Part shown: positions 41,233 to 50,183 of the stretch, one piece after another
Layout: each line of letters starts with the position of its first letter
Numbering within the stretch: the first letter of the stretch is position 1
Source: Leucobacter sp. Ag1
Lineage (GTDB): Bacteria > Actinomycetota > Actinomycetes > Actinomycetales > Microbacteriaceae
Length of the DNA stretch: 54,435 nucleotides
Assembly (NCBI RefSeq): GCF_000980875.1
Contig: NZ_LAYO01000086.1
Span: forward strand, 1 to 54,435
Direction of reading: 5' to 3'
The notes under the pieces: generated by a model
The model's input: only the letters and a program-made list of their open reading frames with translations
The model's database searches: none
Told to the model about the DNA's origin: nothing
Made by a program: the position numbers and the translations under genes

Positions 41233-41964
41233 ATGAAGCCTTTCTCCTCCGCCCGCCGATCTGGTGGGATCCTCCTGATCACCGCAACGATTCTCGCGTC
41301 GGCCCTGGCCGGTTGCGCCGCTGAGCCGGCGCCGAAGCCCTCTCCGAGTCAGAGCTCCTCGCCGAGCAGCACCCCGAAGCCGAGCGCCACGCCCACCGAG
41401 ACCCCGGCAGCCTGGACGCGATTCTCGGATCAGCGATTCACCGCGTCGTTCGAGCTGCCCCCGGGCTGGAAGCTCGAGGAGCAGAAGACGCCCTATGCGG
41501 ACCAGGGGATCTTCCAGCTCAACGTGCTCGACGCGGCGGGGAAGCGGCAGCTCATCTTCCTGAACGGCGTCACCGGGCTCGGCGGCGCTTGCTCCGCCGA
41601 CAGCGTCCCCATGCAGGTGGAGGAGCTCGATCGCCAGGACGTGTCCCTCACCGGGTACGCTCCCGCCACCGAGCCCGCGGTCGCGTTGACTGCGCCGCAG
41701 TTCGTCTATCGGGCCTGGAGCACCGGGGACGGTGCCGTCGCCGCGACCGTCGCGCTGGTCAACACTCCGCCGGTGAAGACCTGCTTCGACGTCAATCTGC
41801 TGCGGACCGCCGACCGTCTCTACGTGCTCTCCGACGGGATGCAGGTCGGCACGCACGAGGATCTCCGTCCGCGGACCTTCGCGACCATGGACGAGGCGAA
41901 GGCGTTCATGCAGACCCCCGAGTACGCCGCGCTGAAGCGGATCATCACCTCGTTCCAGCTCTGA
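41233..41964 (+). CDS. Putative lipoprotein of unknown function
   Basis: A 243-residue exported protein. The lipoprotein signal has a hydrophobic core (GGILLITATILASALAGC) with Cys near residue 28. A Ser/Pro/Thr linker of about 30 residues (SPSQSSSPSSTPKP) spans the wall. The soluble domain (about 62-243) has strand-rich segments such as FTASFELPPGWKLEEQ and two Cys residues (GGACSADS and VKTCFDVN) that may form a disulfide. The FELPPGW-type start of the domain is seen in many uncharacterised actinobacterial lipoproteins. It is a single gene; the 110 bases upstream are AT-richer than the surroundings and probably hold its promoter. Confidence 0.75.
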   Translation: MKPFSSARRSGGILLITATILASALAGCAAEPAPKPSPSQSSSPSSTPKPSATPTETPAAWTRFSDQRFTASFELPPGWKLEEQKTPYADQGIFQLNVLDAAGKRQLIFLNGVTGLGGACSADSVPMQVEELDRQDVSLTGYAPATEPAVALTAPQFVYRAWSTGDGAVAATVALVNTPPVKTCFDVNLLRTADRLYVLSDGMQVGTHEDLRPRTFATMDEAKAFMQTPEYAALKRIITSFQL

Positions 41965-41991
41965 GACGGGCCCGGTTCCACGAATCGCGGT

Positions 41992-42017
41992 CACCCGCCC
42001 GGTACACTGGGCGGGTG
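41992..42017 (+). promoter_or_regulatory. Promoter hairpin covering the DUF3151 start
   Basis: CACCCGCCC (41992-42000) and GGGCGGGTG (42009-42017) are perfect 9-bp arms. The loop holds the -10 TACACT (42003-42008), and the second arm ends with the GTG start codon (42015-42017). If the transcript begins at the GTG, the hairpin exists only in DNA or in read-through RNA, where it would hide the start. Confidence 0.5.
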
Positions 42018-42449
42018 ATCGGCGAGAACCTTCTCGGTCCCGAGCCCACGCGGCTCCCGGCCGAACCGCATGTCTCTGACGCTCTCGACCGCGGCGAACC
42101 GATCGAGAGCGTGGTTCGCGCGAACCCGGATTCGCCGCTCGCCTGGGCGCTGCTCGCCGATGGCGCGTACGCCGACGGCCGCGAGATCGAGTCCTACGCC
42201 TTCGCCCGCGTCGGCTACCACCGCGGGCTCGACGCGCTGCGGCGGGCCGGATGGCGTGGCGCCGGGCCGGTGCCGTGGACGCACGAGCCGAACCGCGGCG
42301 TGCTGCGCGCGCTCTTCGCGCTGCGCCGCGCGGCCGGCGCGATCGGCGAGACGGGCGAGGTCGAGCGCCTCACCGAATTTCTGAACGGGGCCGACGCGAC
42401 CGCGATCGCCCAGATCGAAGCGAGCGGAACGCTCGAGGGAAGGGGCTGA
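42015..42449 (+). CDS. DUF3151-domain protein
   Basis: A 144-residue cytoplasmic protein of the actinobacterial DUF3151 family, function unknown. The family features are [12 protein letters not shown] at the start, [56 protein letters not shown] (in parts) and the central [10 protein letters not shown]. It is directly upstream of purA, with a one-base gap, so the two are co-transcribed; this pairing may point to a link with purine synthesis. The GTG has a -10 six bases upstream (leaderless). Confidence 0.88.
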   Translation: MIGENLLGPEPTRLPAEPHVSDALDRGEPIESVVRANPDSPLAWALLADGAYADGREIESYAFARVGYHRGLDALRRAGWRGAGPVPWTHEPNRGVLRALFALRRAAGAIGETGEVERLTEFLNGADATAIAQIEASGTLEGRG

Positions 42450-42450
42450 G

Positions 42451-43737
<1,287 letters not shown>

Positions 43738-43745
43738 GGACCGCC

Positions 43746-44048
43746 GTGTCCGAGCCGTCCGCCCAGGAGCAGCTCGACCGACTGCGGTCGAGCATCGACA
43801 ACATCGACGCCGCGCTGATCCACATGCTCGCGGAGCGCTTCAAGTGCACCCAGGCCGTCGGGCTGCTGAAGGCCGAGCATGAGATGCCCGCGTCGGATCC
43901 CGGCCGTGAGTCGCGGCAGATCGCCCGACTGCGCGAGCTGGCCGAAGGGGCGAACCTCGATCCGGAGTTCGCCGAGAAGTGGTTCAACTTCGTGGTCGCC
44001 GAGGTGATCCACCACCACGTGCGGATCGCCGAGCAGCGGGACGCGTAG
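43746..44048 (+). CDS. Chorismate mutase family protein (AroQ type)
   Basis: A 100-residue all-helical protein of the AroQ class, which converts chorismate to prephenate for Phe and Tyr synthesis. It contains LDRLRSSIDNIDAALIHMLAERFKCTQAVGLLKAEHEMPASDPGRESRQIARLRELA (in parts), including the helix-1 Arg and the Lys of the VGLLKAEH segment that contact chorismate. The KAEHEMPASDPGRE stretch matches actinobacterial chorismate mutases. The GTG start is nine bases after the purA stop, so it is probably the last gene of the DUF3151-purA unit. Confidence 0.85.
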   Translation: MSEPSAQEQLDRLRSSIDNIDAALIHMLAERFKCTQAVGLLKAEHEMPASDPGRESRQIARLRELAEGANLDPEFAEKWFNFVVAEVIHHHVRIAEQRDA

Positions 44049-44052
44049 CCGC

Positions 44053-44083
44053 TGGTCGAGTCGCGGGACCCGCGGCTCGACCA
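44053..44083. terminator. Hairpin between convergent genes
   Basis: TGGTCGAG(T)CGCGGG and its near-perfect complement (one G-T pair) form a 15-bp stem with a very short loop. It lies between stops at 44048 and 44094, so it is probably bidirectional. Confidence 0.6.
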
Positions 44084-44093
44084 CGCTGCCCCG

Positions 44094-44333
44094 CTAGTCG
44101 TCGAGCAGCTCTTCTTCGAGGTTCCAGACCGGATCGCCGCTGTCGCTCTCCGCGAGGGCCACGATGAGGTCGTGCTGCTCGGGGTCGTCGTCGCGGAGCA
44201 TGCCGCGCGCGGCGGCGACGACCTCGTCGCGCTCGGCGTCGTCCCCGGCCTCGCGCTGGGCGTCGCCGAGCGCCCAACGGTAGCTCTCGAGCGCGGCGTG
44301 CAGCTCTTCGTCGGTGATGTGCGACTGGTCCAC
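44094..44333 (-). CDS. Small acidic protein of unknown function
   Basis: A 79-residue, very acidic protein (DQSHITDEELHAALESYRWALGDAQREAGDD at the start; DPVWNLEEELLDD at the end), probably helical. No known family. The GTG start is supported by AGGAGG a few bases upstream and by the switch to high-quality coding sequence at that point. It is a single gene facing the chorismate mutase gene. Confidence 0.65.
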   Translation of the reverse strand: MDQSHITDEELHAALESYRWALGDAQREAGDDAERDEVVAAARGMLRDDDPEQHDLIVALAESDSGDPVWNLEEELLDD

Positions 44334-44440
44334 GGGCCACCTCCTGCGCCGGGCGCGAACCCCCCGTGGGCCCGCTGTCTGCCTCTGCGCACAGCCTAAC
44401 CCGCGCGGGCCCCGACTGTCTCGGGGCGGCGGTGCGTCGT

Positions 44441-44806
44441 TCAGACGGTGCTCCGCGCGGCGACCTTCCACGCGAGTACCCCGGCGGTCGCGGACAGTGC
44501 GAAGCATCCGCCCGCGACGAACCAGAGCCACGGGGTGGTGAGCGCGAACAGGCCGGCGATCAGCGCTCCGCCGAGCAGCAGCACGGCCATGACCCAGAGG
44601 CCCGCGTGCGGTTCGATGACAGTGGCCCCCGCTGCCGCCGACGGCTCCGGCTTCGCGGTCATCACGATGTAGGCGGTCGCGAACGGCCCGAGGAGCAGCG
44701 AGAGCAGGAACCAGTTCAGGCGCGATCGGTTCTTCTGCTCGGCCAGGCCGGCGTTGACGAGCGCAAGGGCGAACCAGCCCCAGCCGCCCTGCTGCCATCC
44801 GTCCAC
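44441..44806 (-). CDS. Small membrane protein divergent from the SOS-box gene
   Basis: A 121-residue protein with three to four hydrophobic helices (about residues 8-20, 28-50, 68-88 and 92-112). It begins VDGWQQGGWGWFALALVNAGLAEQKNRSRLNWFLLSLLLGPFATAYIVMTAK (in parts), a pattern seen in small actinobacterial membrane proteins of unknown function. The GTG at 44806 has GGGAG upstream. The 36-bp palindrome with the SOS box lies 65 bases upstream and could also control this gene. Confidence 0.65.
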   Translation of the reverse strand: MDGWQQGGWGWFALALVNAGLAEQKNRSRLNWFLLSLLLGPFATAYIVMTAKPEPSAAAGATVIEPHAGLWVMAVLLLGGALIAGLFALTTPWLWFVAGGCFALSATAGVLAWKVAARSTV

Positions 44807-44870
44807 GGATCTCCCATCGTCGCGTTCCGGGTACCGAGTCAGGATACTGCTTTCCGACCGGCGAGTGGGT

Positions 44871-44906
44871 TGCGAATCATTCGAACATATGTTCGAATGA
44901 TTCGCA
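44871..44906. promoter_or_regulatory. 36-bp perfect palindrome containing a consensus SOS (LexA) box
   Basis: Two perfectly complementary 18-base halves meet at 44888/44889. The centre, CGAACATATGTTCG (44882-44895), is a perfect actinobacterial LexA box (CGAAC-N4-GTTCG). The outer arms (TGCGAATCAT and its complement) extend the symmetry. TATGTT, a possible -10, occurs on both strands. The palindrome ends on the first base of the radical SAM ATG. Confidence 0.88.
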
Positions 44907-47053
44907 TGCGATGGGACGGTCAACTGCGGGATCCCGGCGCCGCAGAGGCGGCCGCCGATGCGGGATCGTCCGCGCCCGAGGCTGGTTCGGTCTCGGCGAA
45001 AGCGACGGATCCGGCCCTGCCGGGGCTCGAACGGTCGACGCTGGCGGCGCTCCCGGGGCACCTGCGCACGGTGCGGGCGCCGGAGTTCCAGGGCGCGGTG
45101 TTCCACGAGGTGCTGGCGAAGAGCGCGCTCAACCGGGTGCCGGGGCAGTCCTCGATGCCGTTCGCGTGGACCATCAACCCCTACCGCGGCTGCAGTCATG
45201 CGTGCGTGTACTGCGTCTCCCCGGAGACGCTCATCCTCTGCGCGGACGGGAGGCAGCGACCGTTGAGAGAGCTCCAGGTCGGGGCCGAGATCATCGGAAC
45301 GGAACGGCGCGGAAGGTACCGACGGTACGTGCGCACGACGATCCTCGACAAGTGGAGGACCCGAAAGGTTGCCTACCGGGTCGCCCTCGCGGACGGGACC
45401 ACCCTCATCGCGAGCGGCGATCACCGCTTCCTCACCGATCGAGGATGGAAGTTCGTACGGAACAGCGAGTCCGGGCAGCGTCCGCACCTGACCACGGCGA
45501 ATCGCTTGATGGGCTTCGGGCTGGGCGGAGGTGCATCGCGAGGCGCCGTCGATATCGAGGGCGATGCATACCGGCGAGGGTACCTCGCGGGAATGGTGCG
45601 CGGAGATGGCATGATCTTCCGTCGCAGCTACGACGACGGGTCCCGCGTGCGCGACATCGTCATGTTCCGCCTTGCTCTGGCTGACGAGGAGGCCCTGGAC
45701 CGCTCTCGCCGATACTTGGAAGCGGAGGGGATCGTCGTGCGAGAGCGGCCGTTCGCTCCCGCGAGCAGCACCCGCCGGGCGATCCGCGCATTGCACACCG
45801 CCGCCCGGAAGCAGGTCGAGGCGATCGAGCGCATCACGCACGAGACGCGCTTTGCCGACCTGGACTGGTGCGCCGGGTTCCTCGCCGGCGTCTTCGACGC
45901 CGAGGGAAGCTGCTCCCGGGGAATCGTTCGAATACCGAATAAGAACCCCGAGTTCCTCTCGGAGATCTCGGCCGCGATGGAGCGCTTCGAGCTCTCGCAC
46001 ACCGTCGAACCTGCGCGCCCGAACGGGGTGCGGAGTATCCGTCTGCTCGGCGGCCTGCCGACTCGGCAGAGATTCTTCGCCACGGTGCAGCCGGCCATTA
46101 CGAGGAAGCTGTCGGTCGAGGGCGTCGCAGTGAAGACCGTCGCCGATCTTCGGGTGGTCGCGATCGAGCCGCTCGAAGGCGAACGCGAGCTGCTGGACAT
46201 CACCACAGGCACCGGCGATTTCATTGCGAACGGAGTGATCAGCCACAATTGCTTCGCCCGCGGCACGCACCGCTATCTCGACTTCGACACGGGGGCCGAC
46301 TTCGACCAGCAGATCGTGGTGAAGGTCAACGTCGCCGAGGTGCTGGCGCGCGAACTCGCGAGGCCGAAATGGGCGCGCGAGACCGTCGCGCTCGGCACCA
46401 ACACCGATCCCTACCAGCGCGCCGAGGGGCGCTATCGGCTCATGCCTGGCATCATCGAGGCGCTCTCGCGCAGCCGCACCCCGATCTCGATCCTCACCAA
46501 GGGCACCCTGCTGCGCCGCGACCTGCCGCAGCTCGCCGACGCCGCTGAGCGCGCCCCGGTCGACCTCGCCATGTCGATCGCGATCGGCGACCACGAACTG
46601 CAGCAATCGGTCGAGCCGGGCACCCCGAGCACCCGGGCGCGCCTCGAGACCGTCGCGCGAGCGCGCGAGGCGGGCCTGCCCATCGACGTCTTCGTCATGC
46701 CGGTGCTGCCGCACCTCAGCGACGGTGCGCAGCAGCTCGATGCGCTGCTGCGCGAGATCCGGGAAGCCGGGGCGCGGTCGGTCATGTACGGGCCCCTGCA
46801 CCTGCGCGCCGGTGTGAAGCCCTGGTTCTTCGCTTGGCTGCGGCGCGAGCACCCCGACCTGGTCGAGCGGTATCGCGGCCTGTACCCCGAGGGCGCGAGC
46901 CGCGCGCCCCAGGAGTACCGCCGGGCGCTCGCCGCCAGGATCCGACCGCTCATCCGCAAGCACGGCCTCGAGTGGGCGCCAGGGCGCCCGGCGATCCGCG
47001 AGACACCGGAGCCCGCGATCCCGCAGTTGCAACCGCAGCCGACGCTGTTCTGA
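44906..47053 (+). CDS. Rv2578c-type radical SAM protein interrupted by an intein
   Basis: The 715-residue precursor splices to an extein protein of about 369 residues, close to the usual size of Rv2578c-like proteins. The extein starts MRWDGQLRDPG and contains MPFAWTINPYRGCSHACVY. After the intein, CFARGTHRYLDFDTG restores the radical SAM cluster CxxxCxxC, whose third Cys is the residue after the intein. Later motifs include VALGTNTDPYQRAEGRYRLMPGI and PISILTKGTLLRRDLPQL, as in the Spl-like family, which may act in DNA-damage response. The perfect SOS box at its start supports that role. The substrate is unknown. The ATG at 44906 is preferred to 44897 because homologues begin MRWDG. Confidence 0.9.
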   Translation: MRWDGQLRDPGAAEAAADAGSSAPEAGSVSAKATDPALPGLERSTLAALPGHLRTVRAPEFQGAVFHEVLAKSALNRVPGQSSMPFAWTINPYRGCSHACVYCVSPETLILCADGRQRPLRELQVGAEIIGTERRGRYRRYVRTTILDKWRTRKVAYRVALADGTTLIASGDHRFLTDRGWKFVRNSESGQRPHLTTANRLMGFGLGGGASRGAVDIEGDAYRRGYLAGMVRGDGMIFRRSYDDGSRVRDIVMFRLALADEEALDRSRRYLEAEGIVVRERPFAPASSTRRAIRALHTAARKQVEAIERITHETRFADLDWCAGFLAGVFDAEGSCSRGIVRIPNKNPEFLSEISAAMERFELSHTVEPARPNGVRSIRLLGGLPTRQRFFATVQPAITRKLSVEGVAVKTVADLRVVAIEPLEGERELLDITTGTGDFIANGVISHNCFARGTHRYLDFDTGADFDQQIVVKVNVAEVLARELARPKWARETVALGTNTDPYQRAEGRYRLMPGIIEALSRSRTPISILTKGTLLRRDLPQLADAAERAPVDLAMSIAIGDHELQQSVEPGTPSTRARLETVARAREAGLPIDVFVMPVLPHLSDGAQQLDALLREIREAGARSVMYGPLHLRAGVKPWFFAWLRREHPDLVERYRGLYPEGASRAPQEYRRALAARIRPLIRKHGLEWAPGRPAIRETPEPAIPQLQPQPTLF
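45212..46249 (+). mobile_element. Intein with LAGLIDADG homing endonuclease in the radical SAM gene
   Basis: The 346-residue intein begins with Cys (CVSPETLILCADG) and ends VISHN, followed by the +1 Cys of the extein. Block B reads LIASGDHRFLT, with the conserved His. The two endonuclease motifs are YLAGMVRGDGM and FLAGVFDAEGS, whose acidic residues (Asp, Glu) are intact. The C-terminal block is ELLDITTGTGDFIANGVISHN (in parts). All splicing residues are present, so splicing should be active. The AT-richer, less biased codon use (for example CGAATACCGAATAAG) supports later acquisition. Confidence 0.92.
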
Positions 47054-47216
47054 ACGACCGGATCTCCTCCCCGGGTCGGAGCCTCCGGGCGGGAAGTGGT
47101 ACCTCAGGGGGACGTGCTCGGCCGGGTGTCCCGCATACCGTGGAATCATCCCGGAGCGGATCCCCCGCTCGGAACCGACCCCTCGCCTTCGCGCGGGACC
47201 ACGAGAAGGAGCCCCC

Positions 47217-48149
47217 ATGATCGAGGCCACCGGACTCACGAAACGCTACGGAGCCAAGACCGCCGTCGACGGCATCAGCTTCAGCATCCAGCCGGGGCAG
47301 GTCACCGGCTTCCTCGGACCGAACGGCGCGGGCAAGTCGACCTCGATGCGGATGATGGTCGGGCTCGACCGGCCCACCAGCGGCACCGTCACCATCATGG
47401 GCAAGCCCTACGCCGAGCACGACGCACCCCTCGCGGTCGCCGGTGCGCTGCTCGACGCCAAGGGCGTGCACCCGGGTCGCTCCGCCCGCAGCCACCTGCG
47501 GGCGCTCGCCGCGACGCACGGGATCCCCGAGCGCCGCGTCGACGAGGTGCTCGAGATGACCGGCCTCTCAGCGGTCGGCGCGAAGCGCGTCGGCGGCTTC
47601 TCGCTCGGCATGGGTCAGCGGCTCGGGATCGCCGCGGCGCTGCTCGGCGACCCGAAGGTGCTGATCCTCGACGAGCCCGTCAACGGTCTCGACCCCGACG
47701 GCGTGCTCTGGGTGCGCCAGCTGGTGCGCTACCTGGCCTCCGAGGGGCGCACGGTGCTGCTGTCGAGCCACCTGATGGGCGAGATGGCGCAGACCGCCGA
47801 CCACGTGATCGTGCTGGGACGCGGCCGCATCGTCGCCGACGCTCCGATCGATCGGCTCATCGCGAGCGCCCAGACCGACCGGGTCTCGGTGCGCGCCCCC
47901 GAGGCCGCCCGCCTGGCCGAGCTGCTGCTGCGGGTCCCCGAGGTCCGGGTCGAGCACGGCGCCGACGGCTCGTTGACCGTCGAGGGCGTGCCCGCGGCCG
48001 TGGTCGGTCGCGCGGCCTTCGAGTCGGGGGTGGAGCTGCACGAGCTCACGCCGGTGCGGTCCAGCCTGGAGGACGCCTACCTGGCGCTCACCCGCGACGA
48101 CGTCGAGTACCGCACCGACGCCGCGCACGCGTTCCCGCCGGCTCCCTGA
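47217..48149 (+). CDS. ABC-2 type exporter ATPase
   Basis: A 310-residue ATPase of the CcmA/DrrA type. It contains Walker A GPNGAGKST (about residues 38-46), signature FSLGMGQRLGIAAALL and Walker B VLILDEPVNGLDPDG, then SSHLMGEM with the switch His. The C-terminal region (about 215-290) is the extra DrrA-like domain. The signature LGMGQ (rather than LSGGQ) is usual for this lineage. AAGGAG precedes the ATG at 47217. It works with the membrane gene that follows, exporting an unknown compound, perhaps a peptide antibiotic. Confidence 0.9.
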   Translation: MIEATGLTKRYGAKTAVDGISFSIQPGQVTGFLGPNGAGKSTSMRMMVGLDRPTSGTVTIMGKPYAEHDAPLAVAGALLDAKGVHPGRSARSHLRALAATHGIPERRVDEVLEMTGLSAVGAKRVGGFSLGMGQRLGIAAALLGDPKVLILDEPVNGLDPDGVLWVRQLVRYLASEGRTVLLSSHLMGEMAQTADHVIVLGRGRIVADAPIDRLIASAQTDRVSVRAPEAARLAELLLRVPEVRVEHGADGSLTVEGVPAAVVGRAAFESGVELHELTPVRSSLEDAYLALTRDDVEYRTDAAHAFPPAP

Positions 48150-48220
48150 GCCGAGCCGCCAGACACCGAGTTTTCGCCTCGCGCTCATCCGCGACGCACC
48201 AGACGAACAGGATTCACACC

Positions 48221-49102
48221 ATGACCACCACCGCTCCCGCCGGAAGCGCCCCGCAGGCGCCCGCCCGTCGATCCGACGCGCAACGGAACGCCGTGCGCCC
48301 CCGTCTCCGCTTCGGCGGCGTGCTGCGCTCGGAGGGCATCAAGCTCTCCTCGCTGCGCAGCATCCGCTGGACCCTCATCGCCACCGTCGTCGCGGGTCTC
48401 GGACTCAGCTTCCTCATCTCCTGGGGGCTCAAGTCCAGCGCGGGCATGGAGGGCGTGCCCACGATCCCGCCCGAGACCTACGCGCTCTCCTCGGCCACCA
48501 TCGCCGCGCCGTTCATCGCGCTGGTGTTCGGCGTGCTGGGCGTCTTCGCGATCTCGAGCGAGTACTCGAGCGGCATGATCCTCTCGACGCTCACCGCGGT
48601 GCCGAAGCGCACCCCGGTGTTCCTCGCGAAGGCGATCGTGCTCGCCGTCGTCGCCGTCGTCACCGCGGCGATCTTGGTGATCGGTGGTCTGCTCATCGCG
48701 CTGCTGTTCAACTCCGAGGTCGGCTCGGTGATCTTCTCGAAGGTCGTCGTCTCGGGCGGGATCGGCGCCATCGTGTACCTGACGCTCATCGCGCTGCTCG
48801 CGTTCGGCGTCGCGACCCTGTTCCGCAGCACCGCCGGCGGCATCGCGGTGATCGCCGGAGTTACCTTCGTGCTGCCCCTCGGGCTCCAGATCGCCACGAT
48901 GACCGGCTGGGAGTGGGTCACCACCGTCTCGCACTACATCCCGGCCGCGCTGGGCAACACCATGTCCGCCGGCATCGCCGAGGCGACCGTGCCGGGCGCG
49001 ACGGGTCCCGACTACTGGGGCGCGATGCTCATCATGCTCGCCTGGGCGCTCGTCGCGGTGATCCCCGCCGGGATCCTGTTCCGCACCCGCGACGCGAAGT
49101 AG
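48221..49102 (+). CDS. ABC-2 type exporter permease
   Basis: A 293-residue membrane protein. A basic, disordered N-terminus (about 30 residues) is followed by six hydrophobic helices, starting SIRWTLIATVVAGLGLSFLISW. The pattern FAISSEYSSGMILSTLTAVPKRTPVFLAKAIVL, in parts, is the ABC-2 membrane signature region. It pairs with the ATPase gene 71 bases upstream. The substrate is unknown. Confidence 0.88.
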   Translation: MTTTAPAGSAPQAPARRSDAQRNAVRPRLRFGGVLRSEGIKLSSLRSIRWTLIATVVAGLGLSFLISWGLKSSAGMEGVPTIPPETYALSSATIAAPFIALVFGVLGVFAISSEYSSGMILSTLTAVPKRTPVFLAKAIVLAVVAVVTAAILVIGGLLIALLFNSEVGSVIFSKVVVSGGIGAIVYLTLIALLAFGVATLFRSTAGGIAVIAGVTFVLPLGLQIATMTGWEWVTTVSHYIPAALGNTMSAGIAEATVPGATGPDYWGAMLIMLAWALVAVIPAGILFRTRDAK

Positions 49103-49134
49103 CCGCCGCCGGCGCCCGGCCGGGCACCGGGACG

Positions 49135-49174
49135 GACGAAGGCCCGTGATGCGTGAGCATCACGGGCCTTCGTC
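49135..49174. terminator. Bidirectional terminator
   Basis: A perfect 18-bp stem (49135-49152 with 49157-49174) with a GTGA loop lies between the convergent stops at 49102 and 49197. The arms start GACGAAGGCC; T-runs are short. Confidence 0.85.
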
Positions 49175-49196
49175 GTCCGCTGAAGCGCGGGAAGTC

Positions 49197-49829
49197 TTAG
49201 AAGCGCCAGACGACGGCCTGGAAGCCGGCGGGGGGCTCGGGAGTCCAGTTCTCCTTCTTGGTCACGAGGCCCGAACCGCCGGGGCTGTTCGACTGGATGA
49301 TGGTGAGGGTGCCGTCCTTGTCGACGCCGGTGACGAGCACGGTGTGGACGCCGGTGACCCAGGAGGTGGGGGAGGCGATGTTCTCGTACTGGATGATGTC
49401 GCCGGGCTGGGCGTCGGACAGCGCGAGGCGGGTCGCGCCGGCGTAGTTCGCGACGGGATCGCCGCTGCCGACCCACTTGCCGCCGCCCGCGAGGATCCAG
49501 CGTTGGGCCGACATGATGCACTCGCCGGGGGCGCTCCAACCGGTGGGGCGGCTGGTGCCGACCTCGCTCTCGGCGGCCGCGATCGTCTTCTCGACATCGA
49601 AGCCGTGCGGGGCGTTGGCGACATCGCTCATCTTCAGCATGGAATCGAGCGTGTTCGCGCTGACGTCCTCCTGCTGCGTGCGCAGGGTCTGTGCGGGCGG
49701 CTGGACCACTTCTGCGGCAGCTGCGGCGAAGTCGACCGGTGCGGGAGCTGCGCTTGCGGGCGCTGCGCCGAGGGCGAACGTCACGGACGCGACGAGCGTC
49801 ACGATGAACGCCTTGGCGGGAGTCTGCAC
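49197..49829 (-). CDS. Secreted CHAP-like cell-wall hydrolase
   Basis: A 210-residue exported protein. The signal peptide (AFIVTLVASVTFALGAAPASA, cleaved near residue 27) is followed by an Ala-rich stretch. The cysteine-peptidase-like domain is at about 95-210. GECIMSAQRWILAGGGKWVG carries the Cys, VHTVLVTGV the His, and TIIQSNSPGG the Asn expected for a CHAP-type triad. CHAP and NlpC/P60 enzymes cut peptidoglycan cross-links or act as amidases. It ends with VVWRF. A direct repeat resembling an MtrA site and a CATACT -10 lie upstream, typical control for cell-wall hydrolases. Confidence 0.82.
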   Translation of the reverse strand: MQTPAKAFIVTLVASVTFALGAAPASAAPAPVDFAAAAAEVVQPPAQTLRTQQEDVSANTLDSMLKMSDVANAPHGFDVEKTIAAAESEVGTSRPTGWSAPGECIMSAQRWILAGGGKWVGSGDPVANYAGATRLALSDAQPGDIIQYENIASPTSWVTGVHTVLVTGVDKDGTLTIIQSNSPGGSGLVTKKENWTPEPPAGFQAVVWRF

Positions 49830-49891
49830 GCTGCGTTTCTCCTTGGATCCTCGGTTGAAGTTTCACGCTCTGATCGAGCGGCACAAGTTCC

Positions 49892-49914
49892 AGTATGCGT
49901 TACCGTACCGTTAC
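49892..49914 (-). promoter_or_regulatory. MtrA-like direct repeat and -10 for the CHAP gene
   Basis: On the minus strand GTAACG-N5-GTAACG (49898-49914) has an 11-base period, like known MtrA sites. It is immediately followed by CATACT (49892-49897), a good -10, giving a leader of about 55 bases to the ATG at 49829. The rest of the 354-bp gap to the symporter gene (49915-50183) holds its promoter region, with TATGCT near 50072. Confidence 0.55.
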
Positions 49915-50183
49915 AAAGCAAGTCTTGCTGCAAAAACGGCGGATTCATGCGGGAGATTCGGGTGCGTCGAGCCGTCTCGGGCGCGCTTCTCGGGTCGCTG
50001 CGGGACGGTTCGGTCACGGCCCGTTATGAAACATTGCGACATGGGTGACATAAGTGAACGTGATGTGAGGCTATGCTGGACCGCTGTGGGTCCGAACGGA
50101 CCCCTCCACGGAATCGGATCCGGCTGCGCGCCGTCGATCCACCGCGACATCGAAACCCGCGCACCGCGCAGGAAGGACGATCC

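Noticed and set aside
44889-44905. ATG codons inside the SOS palindrome as starts for the radical SAM gene
   Set aside because: The ATG at 44889 is out of frame, and the in-frame ATG at 44897 would add only three residues; MRWDG at 44906 matches the usual family start.
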